Below are positions 42,764 through 55,652 of a DNA stretch of 64,000 nucleotides, piece by piece. The DNA lies in contig NC_025260.1 of NCBI RefSeq assembly GCF_000740895.1, forward strand, positions 1,902,001 through 1,966,000, given 5' to 3'. This DNA comes from Theileria orientalis strain Shintoku (lineage: Eukaryota; Apicomplexa; Aconoidasida; Piroplasmida; Theileriidae). Positions within the stretch are counted from its first letter, which is position 1. Each line of letters begins with the position of its first letter. The notes beneath the pieces are model-generated. The model made no database searches. It saw nothing but the letters and a program-made list of their open reading frames with translations, and had not been told where the DNA came from. A program made the translations under genes and the position numbers.

Positions 42764-44285
42764 TTATCGCACTTCAACGACACCTAGTCTCAGGTCATCT
42801 CTCTGCTCCAAGTTGAAGTACTTGTCTGTGAACTCGTCCAGAGTCATGTCGTGCTAACGGAACGTGAGCGTGGCTTCAACTAACCTTGGAAAGTAGCTCT
42901 GAGCCCTTTTTAGTCTTAAAGAGCTCCTGGTACAGTATCGACTTAAAAAATCTTTCGAGGGAGTAGAACCTCTTAATGATACTATATGCTCTATAGGGAC
43001 CTGTGAATTACGTTAAATTAATTCATAATTTTACTTATACTGTCATTAACTAATATAATTATACTGTCATTAACTAATATAATTATACTGTCATTAACTA
43101 ATATAATTATACTGTCATTAACTAGTATACTTTTGTTTGTGCTATTGGTAATAGGGGTGTACCTATCTCTGGTATCCTAACACTGTGTTTATATCCAAGT
43201 AGTATGCAAAAATCCACGAATTGATCTCGAGTAAACTCTACAGTAAAAAGTGACTTTCAGCAACTCACCTAGCGCCTCCAACATCTCATTATGATTAATT
43301 GTATTTGGCTGTTTACTTCCAAGGAAGTCTCTAATTACATTTGGGGCCCTGAACAATTAAATTAATTCAATAATCGAATGGCTAACTAAATTAATATGTA
43401 ATTCGACAGCCAAATGGCTGAGTGACCAATTAAACAACTAACCAAATAACTAAATAAACAACTAACTAAATGAGCAATTAACTAGATAACTAACTAACTA
43501 AATAATTAAATAACTAATTGAACTAATAATTAATCATTGTGCTTGTTACCCGTAGGCAATAACATTAGTGTCATCAGAGATTACATAGTCGTCTTCGTCA
43601 GTACAAAACTCAACACATTTCTGAATGTTAAATGTTTACCGGCCAATCAAATGAAGTGCTATTACATAGGTGTTTACTGTCAATTATATGAGTGTGTACT
43701 TTTACGATATCCGGATTCCTTATTTGAACCTTGGCGAACTGATCTGTTAACTTCTGAGAAATGTGGTTTATGTCCTTGTGGCTAAGCGATGGGTAGAACT
43801 TTATGGCCTCGTTGCCCGAGCAGTATTCCCTCAAATTTTTAAGCAGGTCCCTGTTCTTCGTGTCCAGAATGTTTATATACGACGGATCGTTAGTGACTTT
43901 ACTCTTACCCAGCAAGTCCTCGAAGGGGCCAAGCACGAACGTTGACTCGACTCCTCCTTTATGATCAACGGACTGTAGAGACTTGTTTAAAACTGAAAGT
44001 GGGTGCACTGAGCAGTTCATTATCTCCTCTCTCATCGCAGAGGTGTCGATATACACATTCGAGTCCCTCACAGCTACTCACACATTAGTGTCTAATTCAA
44101 CTACCTTTGAACTGATATTTAAAGCGATCAAGAACCGTCCTCATTGAGGCGTGCAGCGACCTTCTGAGGATGGTTGAGCAGTCCACAAAGACTCTTTTCC
44201 CTCCTATCAGGTCGAACGAGGGAAGAGGTCGCACTACTTGAGGCGCCTTGCTGCTCAAAAATGGAATAATTCCGCTGATTCCCAT
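42764..44285 (-). CDS. FEN1/XPG-fold protein with degenerate active site
   Basis: Multi-exon gene from ATG 44285 to TAA 42764-42766. The start MGISGIIPFLSSKAPQVVRP and RVFVDCSTILRRSLHA copy the FEN1 N-terminus (MGI-GL...AP, then VDAS). Later parts also follow FEN1: YVISDDTNVIAYGAPNVIRD (FEN1 ATEDMDGLTFG) and DQFVDFCILLGYKHSVRIPE then IGPYRAYSIIKRFYSLERFF (FEN1 FVDLCILLGCDYC...IGPKRA). But the second-metal Asp of CDYC is Lys here, the EAEA block reads FDWPK, and VFDG seems replaced by VLG. FEN1 cleaves 5' flaps; this protein may be a non-cutting relative, as Mkt1 is. The first intron border is uncertain, and a 19-nt intron at about 43632-43650 is required. Confidence 0.7.
43032..43130. repeat. 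24-bp tandem repeat, about four copies, in an intron of the FEN-like gene
   Basis: The unit TTATACTGTCATTAACTAAT plus ATAA recurs four times between exons. Another intron of the same gene (about 43350-43540) is made of degenerate AACTAAATAACTAA-type simple sequence. Confidence 0.9.
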
Positions 44286-45096
44286 TGGTTACATGCCAAA
44301 TCTAATATCATGAGTGCCCATCTACTGATTCAAAGTGTAAATATTATGTAAAAATCAATAAAGCTTAAAATTCAGGATTCTACGGGAACAAAATCACGAA
44401 GTCGATAGAAACTCTTATAATTAAAAATCTAATATGTTCTAAATTAAATAATATACAGGAATAAATTAGTTGAAACTGAAATCGTAGTGATTCCACACCT
44501 CATTCTACACACAACACCATCCATTAACAGAATCATTAAAGTATACAAATAAGCTTAAAACGATTGTCTAGGATGTATATATAAATAATGTTCTTGTTTG
44601 AAAGCATTATATTAGGATTCTATTGCCAAGATACACCTCGGCGTGGTTCCTCAGAAGGATTCCATAAAAAGGCACAAATACATGTTGTATATACACATAT
44701 TATCTATTAAAATCTAACTATACCATGCTTGAACTTAAATAGGATCGCTCTGATCATTTACGCAAATTTATTTAATCTTTTTTATATTTTTATACAGTTA
44801 ACAGCTAGCCATTCGGCTAGTAGTTAATTAAAATAGTGTTGACCCACTTATTTAGTTTAATTATAACCATACTTAACTTATGATTGATTAAATGTAAATT
44901 TGTGTGTGAAACTTGTTAAAATTTCATTATATTCATAAAGGTGTATAAATAAACACTTGAAAATCATATATAACTAGTTTTTATCTACATTGTTTATTAT
45001 ATAAAAAATTTTATTGATGTAAACAGTTAATTTTTAAAATCTATTCCCTTTTGTTTTGTATGATTTCTGTGCACATCACCTACGAGTGTTATTGAA
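44286..45096. other. Divergent intergenic region of 811 bp with a GC-rich island and a hairpin
   Basis: AT-rich DNA between the divergent FEN-like and KH-protein genes. Two things stand out: a short GC-richer island at about 44620-44672 (listed separately) and a hairpin at 44806-44828 with stem CTAGCC/GGCTAG around ATTC, extended by TTAAC/GTTAA. No open frame of note is present. Confidence 0.7.
44620..44675. other. GC-rich island, possible structured RNA (unidentified)
   Basis: About 50 bp of clearly higher GC content in an 800-bp AT-rich gap. On the minus strand it reads TCTGAGG, seven bases, then CCGAGG, which resembles a kink-turn core as in U4 or box C/D RNAs. The conserved U6-pairing GCTAAT of U4 is absent and no C/D boxes are evident. 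I cannot name an RNA. Confidence 0.2.
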
Positions 45097-46137
45097 ATGG
45101 CCACCTCAGCGTTTTGTTATAGCATAAAGGAAATGGATAAAGACGAATACTCGTGGTTAGAAAACGACGAGGCGAAGGATTTCCTAAGAGATCTTTTTAA
45201 TAGGGGAAACGATTCAAACATCGATTATAAAATTTTGTGCAAATCGATTAAGGATATATACTCGTCAATAATAAAAATACGTGAGGAGATGACCAACTCA
45301 TATAACACACTGTCAGCATGCTTGGATTTGTTGAAAAAATATGTAAATAACAAGCAAATAAATGAAATAATAAGAATGAATGGAGAACAGGAAGAAGGGA
45401 AAAATGAAGTGACAAACGAGTCTGGAGAAGAAAACAAAGAAGAGGAAGGACCGGCAATAGAAGAAGAAGAAACGCTGTCAAACAGTACGTCATACACGTT
45501 CCCACTGGCTAGTTGCGTAAGGTGCTCATGCCTGCTCAAGATAGTGGTCAACCACGCAGTGGCAGGACTGTACATAGGCAAAAACGGAGCACACCTGAAG
45601 ATGCTGCAGACCAAGTACCAGTTTAAGCTCACGCAGTCAGGAAGAGGAGCCAAGGGGGACTTCACAGGAGTAGGGTACCCGTGCCACAGAACTAACACGA
45701 CGCTGCTCTTCCAGGGGAACCTGGTGGACATCCTCTACGGACTGCGCCCGCTCTACAAGATCATCCAGAGCGACATCTTGGCGCTGGACGAAAAGTCGAA
45801 CGAGCTACTGTGCGGAAGGAAGCTCAAGGTCAAGTTTGAGCTTAACCTGGTGGTGCCAGCTGACAGAAAGAGGATACTCCTGCAGGACACAGGACGCAGG
45901 TGTATGCAGCTGCGCAACGCCTCGGGAGTGGAAATAATAGCAGGAAAGCAGAACTTTGAAGTGGGCAACATCAAGGAGAGCATCGTGACACTTTTCGGAT
46001 TCCAGGAAAACGTGGAGCGCGCAATGGAGTGGCTGGCGATATTTTTGCAGGAGAGCCCCGCAATCACCTCCGGAGACTACTACTTTATGGACTACCCAAA
46101 GTACACGACCGCGATACCGGAAAACAACCGCACGTAA
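45097..46137 (+). CDS. KH-domain RNA-binding protein
   Basis: Single-exon gene of 346 residues. A first KH domain is plain: LKIVVNHAVAGLYIGKNGAH (GXXG loop GKNG), then LKMLQTKYQFKLTQSG and NTTLLFQGNLVDILYGLRPL. A second KH-like unit follows: ELNLVVPADRKRILLQDTG, then RRCMQLRNASGVEIIAGKQN and IVTLFGFQENVERAMEWLAI. Its GXXG loop reads QDTG and may be weak. The N-terminal 130 residues are helical and then very acidic (EEGPAIEEEETL). The layout resembles Nova/PCBP-type proteins that bind CU-rich single-stranded RNA. The target is unknown. Confidence 0.85.
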   Translation: MATSAFCYSIKEMDKDEYSWLENDEAKDFLRDLFNRGNDSNIDYKILCKSIKDIYSSIIKIREEMTNSYNTLSACLDLLKKYVNNKQINEIIRMNGEQEEGKNEVTNESGEENKEEEGPAIEEEETLSNSTSYTFPLASCVRCSCLLKIVVNHAVAGLYIGKNGAHLKMLQTKYQFKLTQSGRGAKGDFTGVGYPCHRTNTTLLFQGNLVDILYGLRPLYKIIQSDILALDEKSNELLCGRKLKVKFELNLVVPADRKRILLQDTGRRCMQLRNASGVEIIAGKQNFEVGNIKESIVTLFGFQENVERAMEWLAIFLQESPAITSGDYYFMDYPKYTTAIPENNRT

Positions 46138-46509
46138 AGAAGAAAAAGAGAGGTCAACAGCTCAACACCTGAGTGAATAACAGCAATAGTTAATGAGACA
46201 AAAGTTGAGAGTTGACAAGGTTAAACTAACAGTAATCAAATGCAATTGGATAAATTAAAATTAACAGTAAGATAAAGCAAATAAGATAATATCCTCCTCA
46301 TTATAGTAGTAACACATACATGTGTATACATGTGTATATATATATAAGTGTGTGTGGTATAATATACATACATACAAATACATACAATGTACATATATAC
46401 ACATACATGATACACATGATTACACAAAGACACAATATACATACAAATACAAACAATGTAAATAATGTATTTATAAAATTACAAACAAACAAATAAATCA
46501 CAAATGGTG
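46138..46509. repeat. Intergenic region rich in ATACAT / TATGTGT simple sequence
   Basis: Between the convergent KH-protein and SRP54 genes. From about 46310 to 46460 it is CATACATGTGTATA-, ACACATACAT- and ATACAAATAC-type repeats. The short open frames here are Tyr/Val/Cys-rich artefacts. No gene is seen. Confidence 0.8.
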
Positions 46510-49384
<2,875 letters not shown>

Positions 49385-49796
49385 CTTATAACAGCTTTAA
49401 GTCCATGTTTATTATTTAAACATAAAATCCTAAATTTATGGTTACAATATGTTATCTAAAGTCTTTTGTGTTTCTTCATTAGGGGGCAGTACATTGCCAA
49501 ATCATAGTACTTATTTATTTTTTAAAACTCTCTATATGTTTATGTAAAGCTGTTTTTTAAAACTATTATTTTATTCCTTTTTTATTTTTTACTTTTTTCC
49601 TTTTATTTTTATCAATATTCCACCTATTTCTGCTACTCCAATTTCAACTGTTAATTTATTTTCAATTTACCATATTTCTCATCACTATCTTCCATATACC
49701 AATTCTATAGCATTGCACCTATCCTAATGTCCATAGAATCACACATTATTTACTGTAGTATAATACACATCTGCTATTACATTATCTTCTTTGTGT
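49385..49796. other. AT-rich gap upstream of SRP54, no gene recognised
   Basis: About 410 bp between the SRP54 start and the eIF2-alpha stop, both minus strand. It has long T-rich runs around 49,540-49,620. It should hold the SRP54 promoter. Confidence 0.6.
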
Positions 49797-51487
49797 TTAA
49801 TCGCTATCTTCCTCCAAATTTTCTTCATTTGGTGGCAGCATTGATTCATCCACTCTTCCCATTCCCTCGTCTTCCTCCTCTTCTTCTTCCTCGTCCTCTT
49901 CATCTGTCGATTCGTGCTGTTCCAGCAGGTCTTCAAGATGCTTCTCGTCGTCTCCTATCACCACCACTTCACACTTTTGTTTAAAGTCGCCTCCAATGAA
50001 CGACCTAATATTAGTCTCGATGACTTCCAGGGTCTACATAAATGATGTGCATATGCTATTTACACTATACTATCCATTATTGCTATCCATAGCTAATTCA
50101 CACTATTTGTTAATATAAATTGTATTAAGTATTAGTAATAATTTGTGATGTCATCAAACAGTATTATTTACCTGATTCATTGTATTCAATCCTGCCTCTT
50201 TGTCAAAGCAGCTTGTTATTATTTCATATTGTGGAGGCGCAATTAGTCTTATTGATATCTGCAATAATATTAGTTCGAGTGTGTCAGTTTGTGAGTGTAA
50301 GTGTGTGTAACATAGTTATGTACCTAATGTCCTTAAACTAATTTTCTCTGACTCGTAACTGTTTATCAAAAGCGCTAAACTGGTCGCTGCTCTTTCTTAC
50401 CTGTGGATCCACCTCTTTCGCTTTAGTCAGAGATGTTTTAACTGCGTTGATTCCCTCCGGTCCAAAACACCATACATCGATGCTACACCTACACGTTTTA
50501 TCACTTGCGAGTACAAGAAATTGCTATTCACCCTTTCAACTTTGTTTTACAAGTGTTTGAAACAACCTTACTAAATATGCCATATTTAGTTACACATAGT
50601 TTCAATCTTTATTCCGACTGTTGGCGCCATCAAACAGTTATGACAGGAATTTGAAGTCGGACTTGTAGATTGCGTTAAAAGGGTGAAACAACCAAATCGC
50701 AAAGCATATAACTAAAATGTGGACTCAAAGTCTATGTGCAATAACTGATTTATGTTACCTTAGCTTCAATGCCTGTGGAACTAGGCGTAACTGAATATCC
50801 TGGAGCAGTGAGTCCACTATCTCCTGCGACAACGTCAAGTTCTTGAACACATTCTCCTTATTGGCTGCTGCTTCCTAATATCGTTTGATAAGGGTTGTAT
50901 AAAATACCTTCAGGGCGTCCAAGGCGTGAGGATATGTTTTATACAACGGCCATATGCAGGCTCTGTTCAACTCCTCGACCGATACTCCGTGTTTCTATAA
51001 ATCCATTTCATTCAAACTCAGAATTTATGGTCAATTATAGTTATCTATCCTTCAACCGTGTGAATTAAACTGTACCTGTGCTATATGGCGTACTGTTTGA
51101 TGCACCTTTTTAGATTTAGAAAACCTTTCTTCACACTTAATAATGTCCTCGGGGGTGACCCTTCTTTTTGACAAGTCGATGTAACCCTTTACAGGGTCAA
51201 CTCTCAACACTAAAACGACCTCGTGTCTGCCGATTTTAACCAATTTATTAATACTACGATAGCGCCTCTTTGACAATTCATTGAGCAGAATTAAACCTGG
51301 GTTCCAATGGGTTAATTAGCAACGTACCTTCTCTATCGTCATACTCTAAAAGTGATACGTAAACTCCTTGGGCTTCTATTCTGTTAACCTTGACCATAAC
51401 CAATTCTTCGGGCTCCGGAAACTTGCGTTCGTAGAAACGGCAGTCCCCCAAATTACTCTTACTTACAGGAGGCATTATATCAAACAA
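49797..51487 (-). CDS. SUI2: Translation initiation factor eIF2 alpha subunit
   Basis: Multi-exon minus-strand gene ending at TAA 49797-49799. eIF2-alpha controls ternary-complex recycling. The S1 domain reads [40 protein letters not shown] and [20 protein letters not shown]. The Ser in NELSKRR aligns with the regulatory Ser51 of human eIF2-alpha, so control by an eIF2 kinase is likely. [20 protein letters not shown] and [10 protein letters not shown] follow and are very close to Plasmodium. The C-terminal domain shows [20 protein letters not shown] and [14 protein letters not shown]. The tail is strongly acidic ([13 protein letters not shown]). Start may be Met at 51487 or at 51475; the second gives the N-terminal length closer to relatives. 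Confidence 0.93.
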
Positions 51488-51772
51488 ATAAAAAGATTGA
51501 AAAACTTTTCTAGTATTTACAAAAAAATAAATATATTATGGTCTAATTGGTAATTATGGTAACCCAACAGTTCAAGAATGATACACATCAGTATGATCAT
51601 CAAAAACTGGGTTATTTAGTTATTTTAACAAATATTCCAATCAAATTGGCAATTATGAGGAGGTAAATGGCTTATTCATCCATTTGGAATCTCATTTTTT
51701 GATACACCTTTCCACTTAGTCTGTAATTCTGCGGACAATATATGAGCTTTTATTTGTTATTGTGACTATAGA

Positions 51773-53012
51773 TTGGGAATTTTAAATTACACTATGTTTA
51801 AATACATAACAAATTGTGTTTCCGTTAGTAGAATCCTACAGATCTCTCAGCCTAAATTGTTTAATTTAGGCATAATTGCGACAACGTGTTTGGAGTACCC
51901 AAAGTTTAATAAATTAAGACACTATTCTAAAAAAACGGAACCAGATGATAAAGAAGATGAAACAATACATATATCACACGGACCTAAGGATACTTTGCTT
52001 ATTTTAGGGTTGGTAATATAGATTGTAGTTTTAGCTATAGAGGAACGGAACCATTAAATAAAGTTAACAAGTATAATTTTATTACACATCATTTGTAGGT
52101 ATAATGTAAAGCAAGAGGATTTAAATTCGCACATAAAGGCTCTGGAGGAGACACTTAAGCTGAAGTTGATGACGCTCGACTTTTATTCACCAGACATAGC
52201 TCAATCATTTAGCGGTAGGCCTGAGCCATAATAATAGATTGCACAGATATCGCAATGGCACAGCATCAATCACTGGAATTTATAAATAAGGCAAAGGAAA
52301 ATTATATGAAAGCGTATGAAATATGGAAGAGGCTCAAGGGAGAAGAGTCGAGGGAAGTGGCAAACATACTTTGCCTGCTAGGTACGGAGTGGAGCATGTG
52401 GAAAATGGAAATGTAGGAGTGGTGTACCGTGATCTGGGAGACATAGAGTCAGCAAAGAAGTCACTTCTGTATTCGCTGGCAATAGAGTAGTTTGACAAAA
52501 GTAGAACAAATTAACACGTAGTCGCAAATTGGATAGCCTGACGAGCAAGCTATGCTCAGTCTATTCACTGAATAATCTGGCAAGCATCGCACATCTGGAG
52601 GAGAAGTACGCAGAAGTAAGGGGTTCATTAATAAATGATTAAATAAATGATTTAATAAATGATTTAATAAAAACGAGATCGCTAACACGTGTTTAGGCCT
52701 GCGAATACTACGAAGAGGCCCTGAGAATACTGCTAACAGCAACCACGGGAGATGAGAACCACCGACTAATATCAGTGTTGTACTATAACCTAGGTAAAGT
52801 TAAAAGGAAAACACAACGCCATAGCTTGCTCGTATTATCAAATACCGGACTACTATAACGCGTCGGTATCTATCAACAGGGTAGGCGAGAATAGTGTAAC
52901 AGTTGCGTAGTCGAGAGAAATAATAAAGAAAATAGGAGACCCATGTAACATAGCACACAAAGTAGAAGATTTAGTAGAACAATTGAGTAAAAACCAAACA
53001 GAAACAAAGTGA
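51773..53012 (+). CDS. TPR-repeat protein, probably mitochondrial
   Basis: About eight exons joined by short introns. The N-terminus (MFKYITNCVSVSRILQIS if the second Met is used) looks like a mitochondrial presequence. A hydrophobic DTLLILGLV segment sits just before the first intron. The C-terminal half has tetratricopeptide helices: VVYRDLGDIESAKKSLLYSL, SLNNLASIAHLEEKYAEACE, YYEEALRILLTATTGDENHR and YYNLACSYYQIPDYYNASVS. The order presequence, membrane segment, TPR resembles TTC19, a complex III maturation factor. That is only an architectural resemblance. It shares a 285-bp divergent gap with eIF2-alpha. Exon borders are from splice signals and frame only. Confidence 0.7.
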
Positions 53013-53122
53013 ATGTAGTAAAATTTATAAAAGACGATATAAAGTAAACAACATAAATTAATATAAAATAAATTAAAAGTTAATTTAAAATAAATTGATG
53101 TTAAAGTGAGCTAAGTGTAAAA

Positions 53123-54121
53123 CTATGGCTCGACACACTTGTAAGTGAACACGCGGTACTTCTTGAATCGGCCCTCATCAGTCACAGAGAGAGAGCACTG
53201 CTCGTGGCCGTCGCACTTCTTGGAGGCCTCGTCATAAAAGGAATTTATGAGACCCTTGTTTACCAAGGGAGATGAAAGCTCAAAAGCAGTAACAGTTTGA
53301 ATCTTTCTGTCCTCTGGACATCGGGGTTCAATATCTAAACCCTTGAAGCCGACGAGAGAAACGACCTCGCCGTCCTGAACAGGAGAGCCTGTTTTTTCTA
53401 AAGAATCGGATGTGAGCAGAGCGTAAATTTAGAGTAAACGTGTATAGTAGCTGAAGGTTGGGCAGTAAGCTGAGTGCTAGTACATCAGTATAATAATCTA
53501 AAGTACCTATGCAAAAAAGGGCTCCGTTGAAGAGAGATTGACCTTGATTGGCGCAGTCTAATTCAAACTCGGTCCTGAAACGGTCAGCGCCCTCTCCGTC
53601 CTTGTTGATGGAAAGAGTGCACTTCTCGGACTTGTCGAAGTTAGGCTTGCAGTAGCCGTAGTAGGCCCTTAACAGGGGGTTATTGGATTTCGTGAGGGTA
53701 TCCTCGGTGTCAGTGCCAGACGAGGGCTTCTTGTGCTCCAAAGGGAACCACACCTTGGTCTCCTCGTTCAGGAAGTTGACGTTCTTCTTGCAGACGCCGA
53801 AGGCCTGAAGGTAGACGAACTCGGAGCCATCAGGGCACTTCTCCAAGTTCAGAGGGTTCCTTCCGACGACGAGGAAGTCTAAACGGAGAGTCATGAAGGT
53901 TGAAATGAAATGTGCAAGGGCATAGATGGAAGCTTACTGTTCATCCTGACGAGCCTGGTGACGTCTGAAAATAGTGATGAGCGCTGGTTAAAAGCGAATA
54001 AACTGCCTAGATCAGGCGCGAATAAAAACTTACTGCCATCAGCTTGATGTGAAAATAAAATTTTCGAAAATGTGTAGGCGTATATAAAAACCAACAATGG
54101 AATCCTGTTGAAACACCTCAT
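53123..54121 (-). CDS. Secreted Cys-rich protein with two related domains, function unknown
   Basis: Multi-exon minus-strand gene ending at TAG 53123-53125. The start MRCFNRIPLLVFIYAYTFSK is a signal peptide, and no C-terminal anchor is seen. After a short linker (VTRLVRMN) two similar units follow. The first has CPDGSEFVYLQAFGVCKKNV ... YYGYCKPNFDKSEKCTLSIN ... FELDCANQG. The second has CPEDRKIQTVTAFELSSP ... CDGHEQCSLSVTDEGRFKKY ... YKCVEP. The spacing (C ... C-[TS]-LS-[IV] ... [DK]C) vaguely recalls SUEL-type lectin domains, but I would not name it. A secreted or parasitophorous role is inferred from the signal peptide. Confidence 0.68.
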
Positions 54122-54366
54122 ATTGCGATCTATTTGTAAGAGTTTTCTTCACATACAGTTTACACCGTCTCGGCAAGTTATTTATTTAATGCGGGTGTTA
54201 AACAAATAATTAGTAACTCCTGTTGGCCAATCTCAGTTTGCACCTCGGTTCCACTAACTCGGGCTGCGACGGCAAGTACATTTTTGCAGATTTCCAGCGG
54301 AATCCAGTATATACATAAGTATACGTAACTTAAAATAAAATATTATGAAGCTGTTTTAAGGGTGAA

Positions 54367-55479
54367 TCAGCTCAGTTTACTTTTATACACCTCCATAGGG
54401 AAGTAGTGTATATCGACGTGAGATTCCATGACTCTTTTGCCGTTCAAGGCCACTATGAGCCTTTCAGACTGTTCTTCAGTCTCATACTCGCAAATTACAA
54501 ACTTGTTTGACTCCATCGGGTACTTATCTGCTAGTTCTGAGCACTCGGGCTGTGACTCCACCACTTTGTGCTCATCTTCGCTTAAAACCTTTATATTTAC
54601 CAGTGATCCGTACTCACTTATTATTTCTTCCAGCTCATCTATGTCCAACTCGGCCTTAGATGGGAAAATCATGACAGAAATCCTGGACTTAACGCCCTCG
54701 GGTTGTGGCTGGGCTGCAAATGGTTCTGAGGCTGTTTTAGGGGTATATACTCCCCTTGATTTGGGAAGTGCATTCACGATAATTGCGCTGTTCTTCCCCG
54801 TCTGTTTTGCAACCAGTGGAGTTACCATTCCCTGCTCGTTCTTGCCTAGTCCAAGGCCCTCCTTCCAGCCCATCTTCTCCATCATTTTCATTGCAACTGG
54901 CTGAGACCTCTTAGGTTCTGGAGCGTCCAATTTGGTCGTAACGGCCTCAGATTGATCATCTTGAGGTTGTGTGTCATCTACACCTTCTGAATATAAATCG
55001 GATTTAGCCATTGCCTCCAAACGTCGTTTAAGCATCTCATCACCTAAAGTGTTTGTTTTATTCAAACATTGTATATTCAAAGTACCTGAAAGCCTCTGTT
55101 CTGGTTCAATTGGGGGAGTTGGCTCCATGAAAACTGGTTTTTCGGCAACAGGAGGTACGCTGGTAGAGGATTTAATATGCGATTTGATAGAAAAGATCTT
55201 CGAGACCTTCTCGTATTCGTTTGGAAATCGTGGATCATATTCGTCATTAAAATTGTAGTTAAAGCCCTGTGAGGACTGGTTAGTTGCTGATTTGTATGAC
55301 CTGTCAAATGTTTTATTCAAATTTAAGGGAATATGTTTACTACTTGATGTGGAATCCACATTTTTACTCCTTTTCAGTGTAGCTGGAGTCAAGTATGCTC
55401 TATGAGATATCCACGATGATGTACTTGATGATGGATTTTCGCCAACTGGCTCATCAACTTTTGAATTATAGGAAACCAT
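54367..55479 (-). CDS. RBM17: Splicing factor RBM17/SPF45 (G-patch plus UHM)
   Basis: Read as one open frame of 370 residues. SPF45 acts in 3' splice-site recognition. A Ser/Pro-rich N-terminus leads to the G-patch (AMKMMEKMGWKEGLGLGKNE, QGMVTPLVAKQTGKNSAIIV). The C-terminal UHM follows: DIDELEEIISEYGSLVNIKV, KFVICEYETEEQSERLIVAL and the end GKRVMESHVDIHYFPMEVYK. The segment at about 55044-55085 starts GTACTTTGAATATAC and ends TTTAG. It is AT-rich, 42 nt, stop-free and a multiple of three, so it is probably an intron (joining ...RLS to GDEMLKRRLE). The protein would then be about 356 residues. Confidence 0.88.
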   Translation of the reverse strand: MVSYNSKVDEPVGENPSSSTSSWISHRAYLTPATLKRSKNVDSTSSSKHIPLNLNKTFDRSYKSATNQSSQGFNYNFNDEYDPRFPNEYEKVSKIFSIKSHIKSSTSVPPVAEKPVFMEPTPPIEPEQRLSGTLNIQCLNKTNTLGDEMLKRRLEAMAKSDLYSEGVDDTQPQDDQSEAVTTKLDAPEPKRSQPVAMKMMEKMGWKEGLGLGKNEQGMVTPLVAKQTGKNSAIIVNALPKSRGVYTPKTASEPFAAQPQPEGVKSRISVMIFPSKAELDIDELEEIISEYGSLVNIKVLSEDEHKVVESQPECSELADKYPMESNKFVICEYETEEQSERLIVALNGKRVMESHVDIHYFPMEVYKSKLS

Positions 55480-55652
55480 ATTAAAACACTCTTATACCAT
55501 CTATTATACATATAAATTAATAAAAATATAAATAAACATAAAATTATTAAAACAAAATAAATTGCAAATAAGGTAGTATTCAAACCAAGTCAGGCAGATA
55601 AGGGTATCCAAATTAGCCAAATATGAAAACACATCATTTTATTTTAAAAAGA

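Noticed and set aside
44620..44675. U4 snRNA on the minus strand
   Set aside because: The kink-turn-like TGAGG...CCGAGG fits, but the invariant U6-pairing sequence and an Sm site are missing, so I only keep it as an unidentified RNA candidate.
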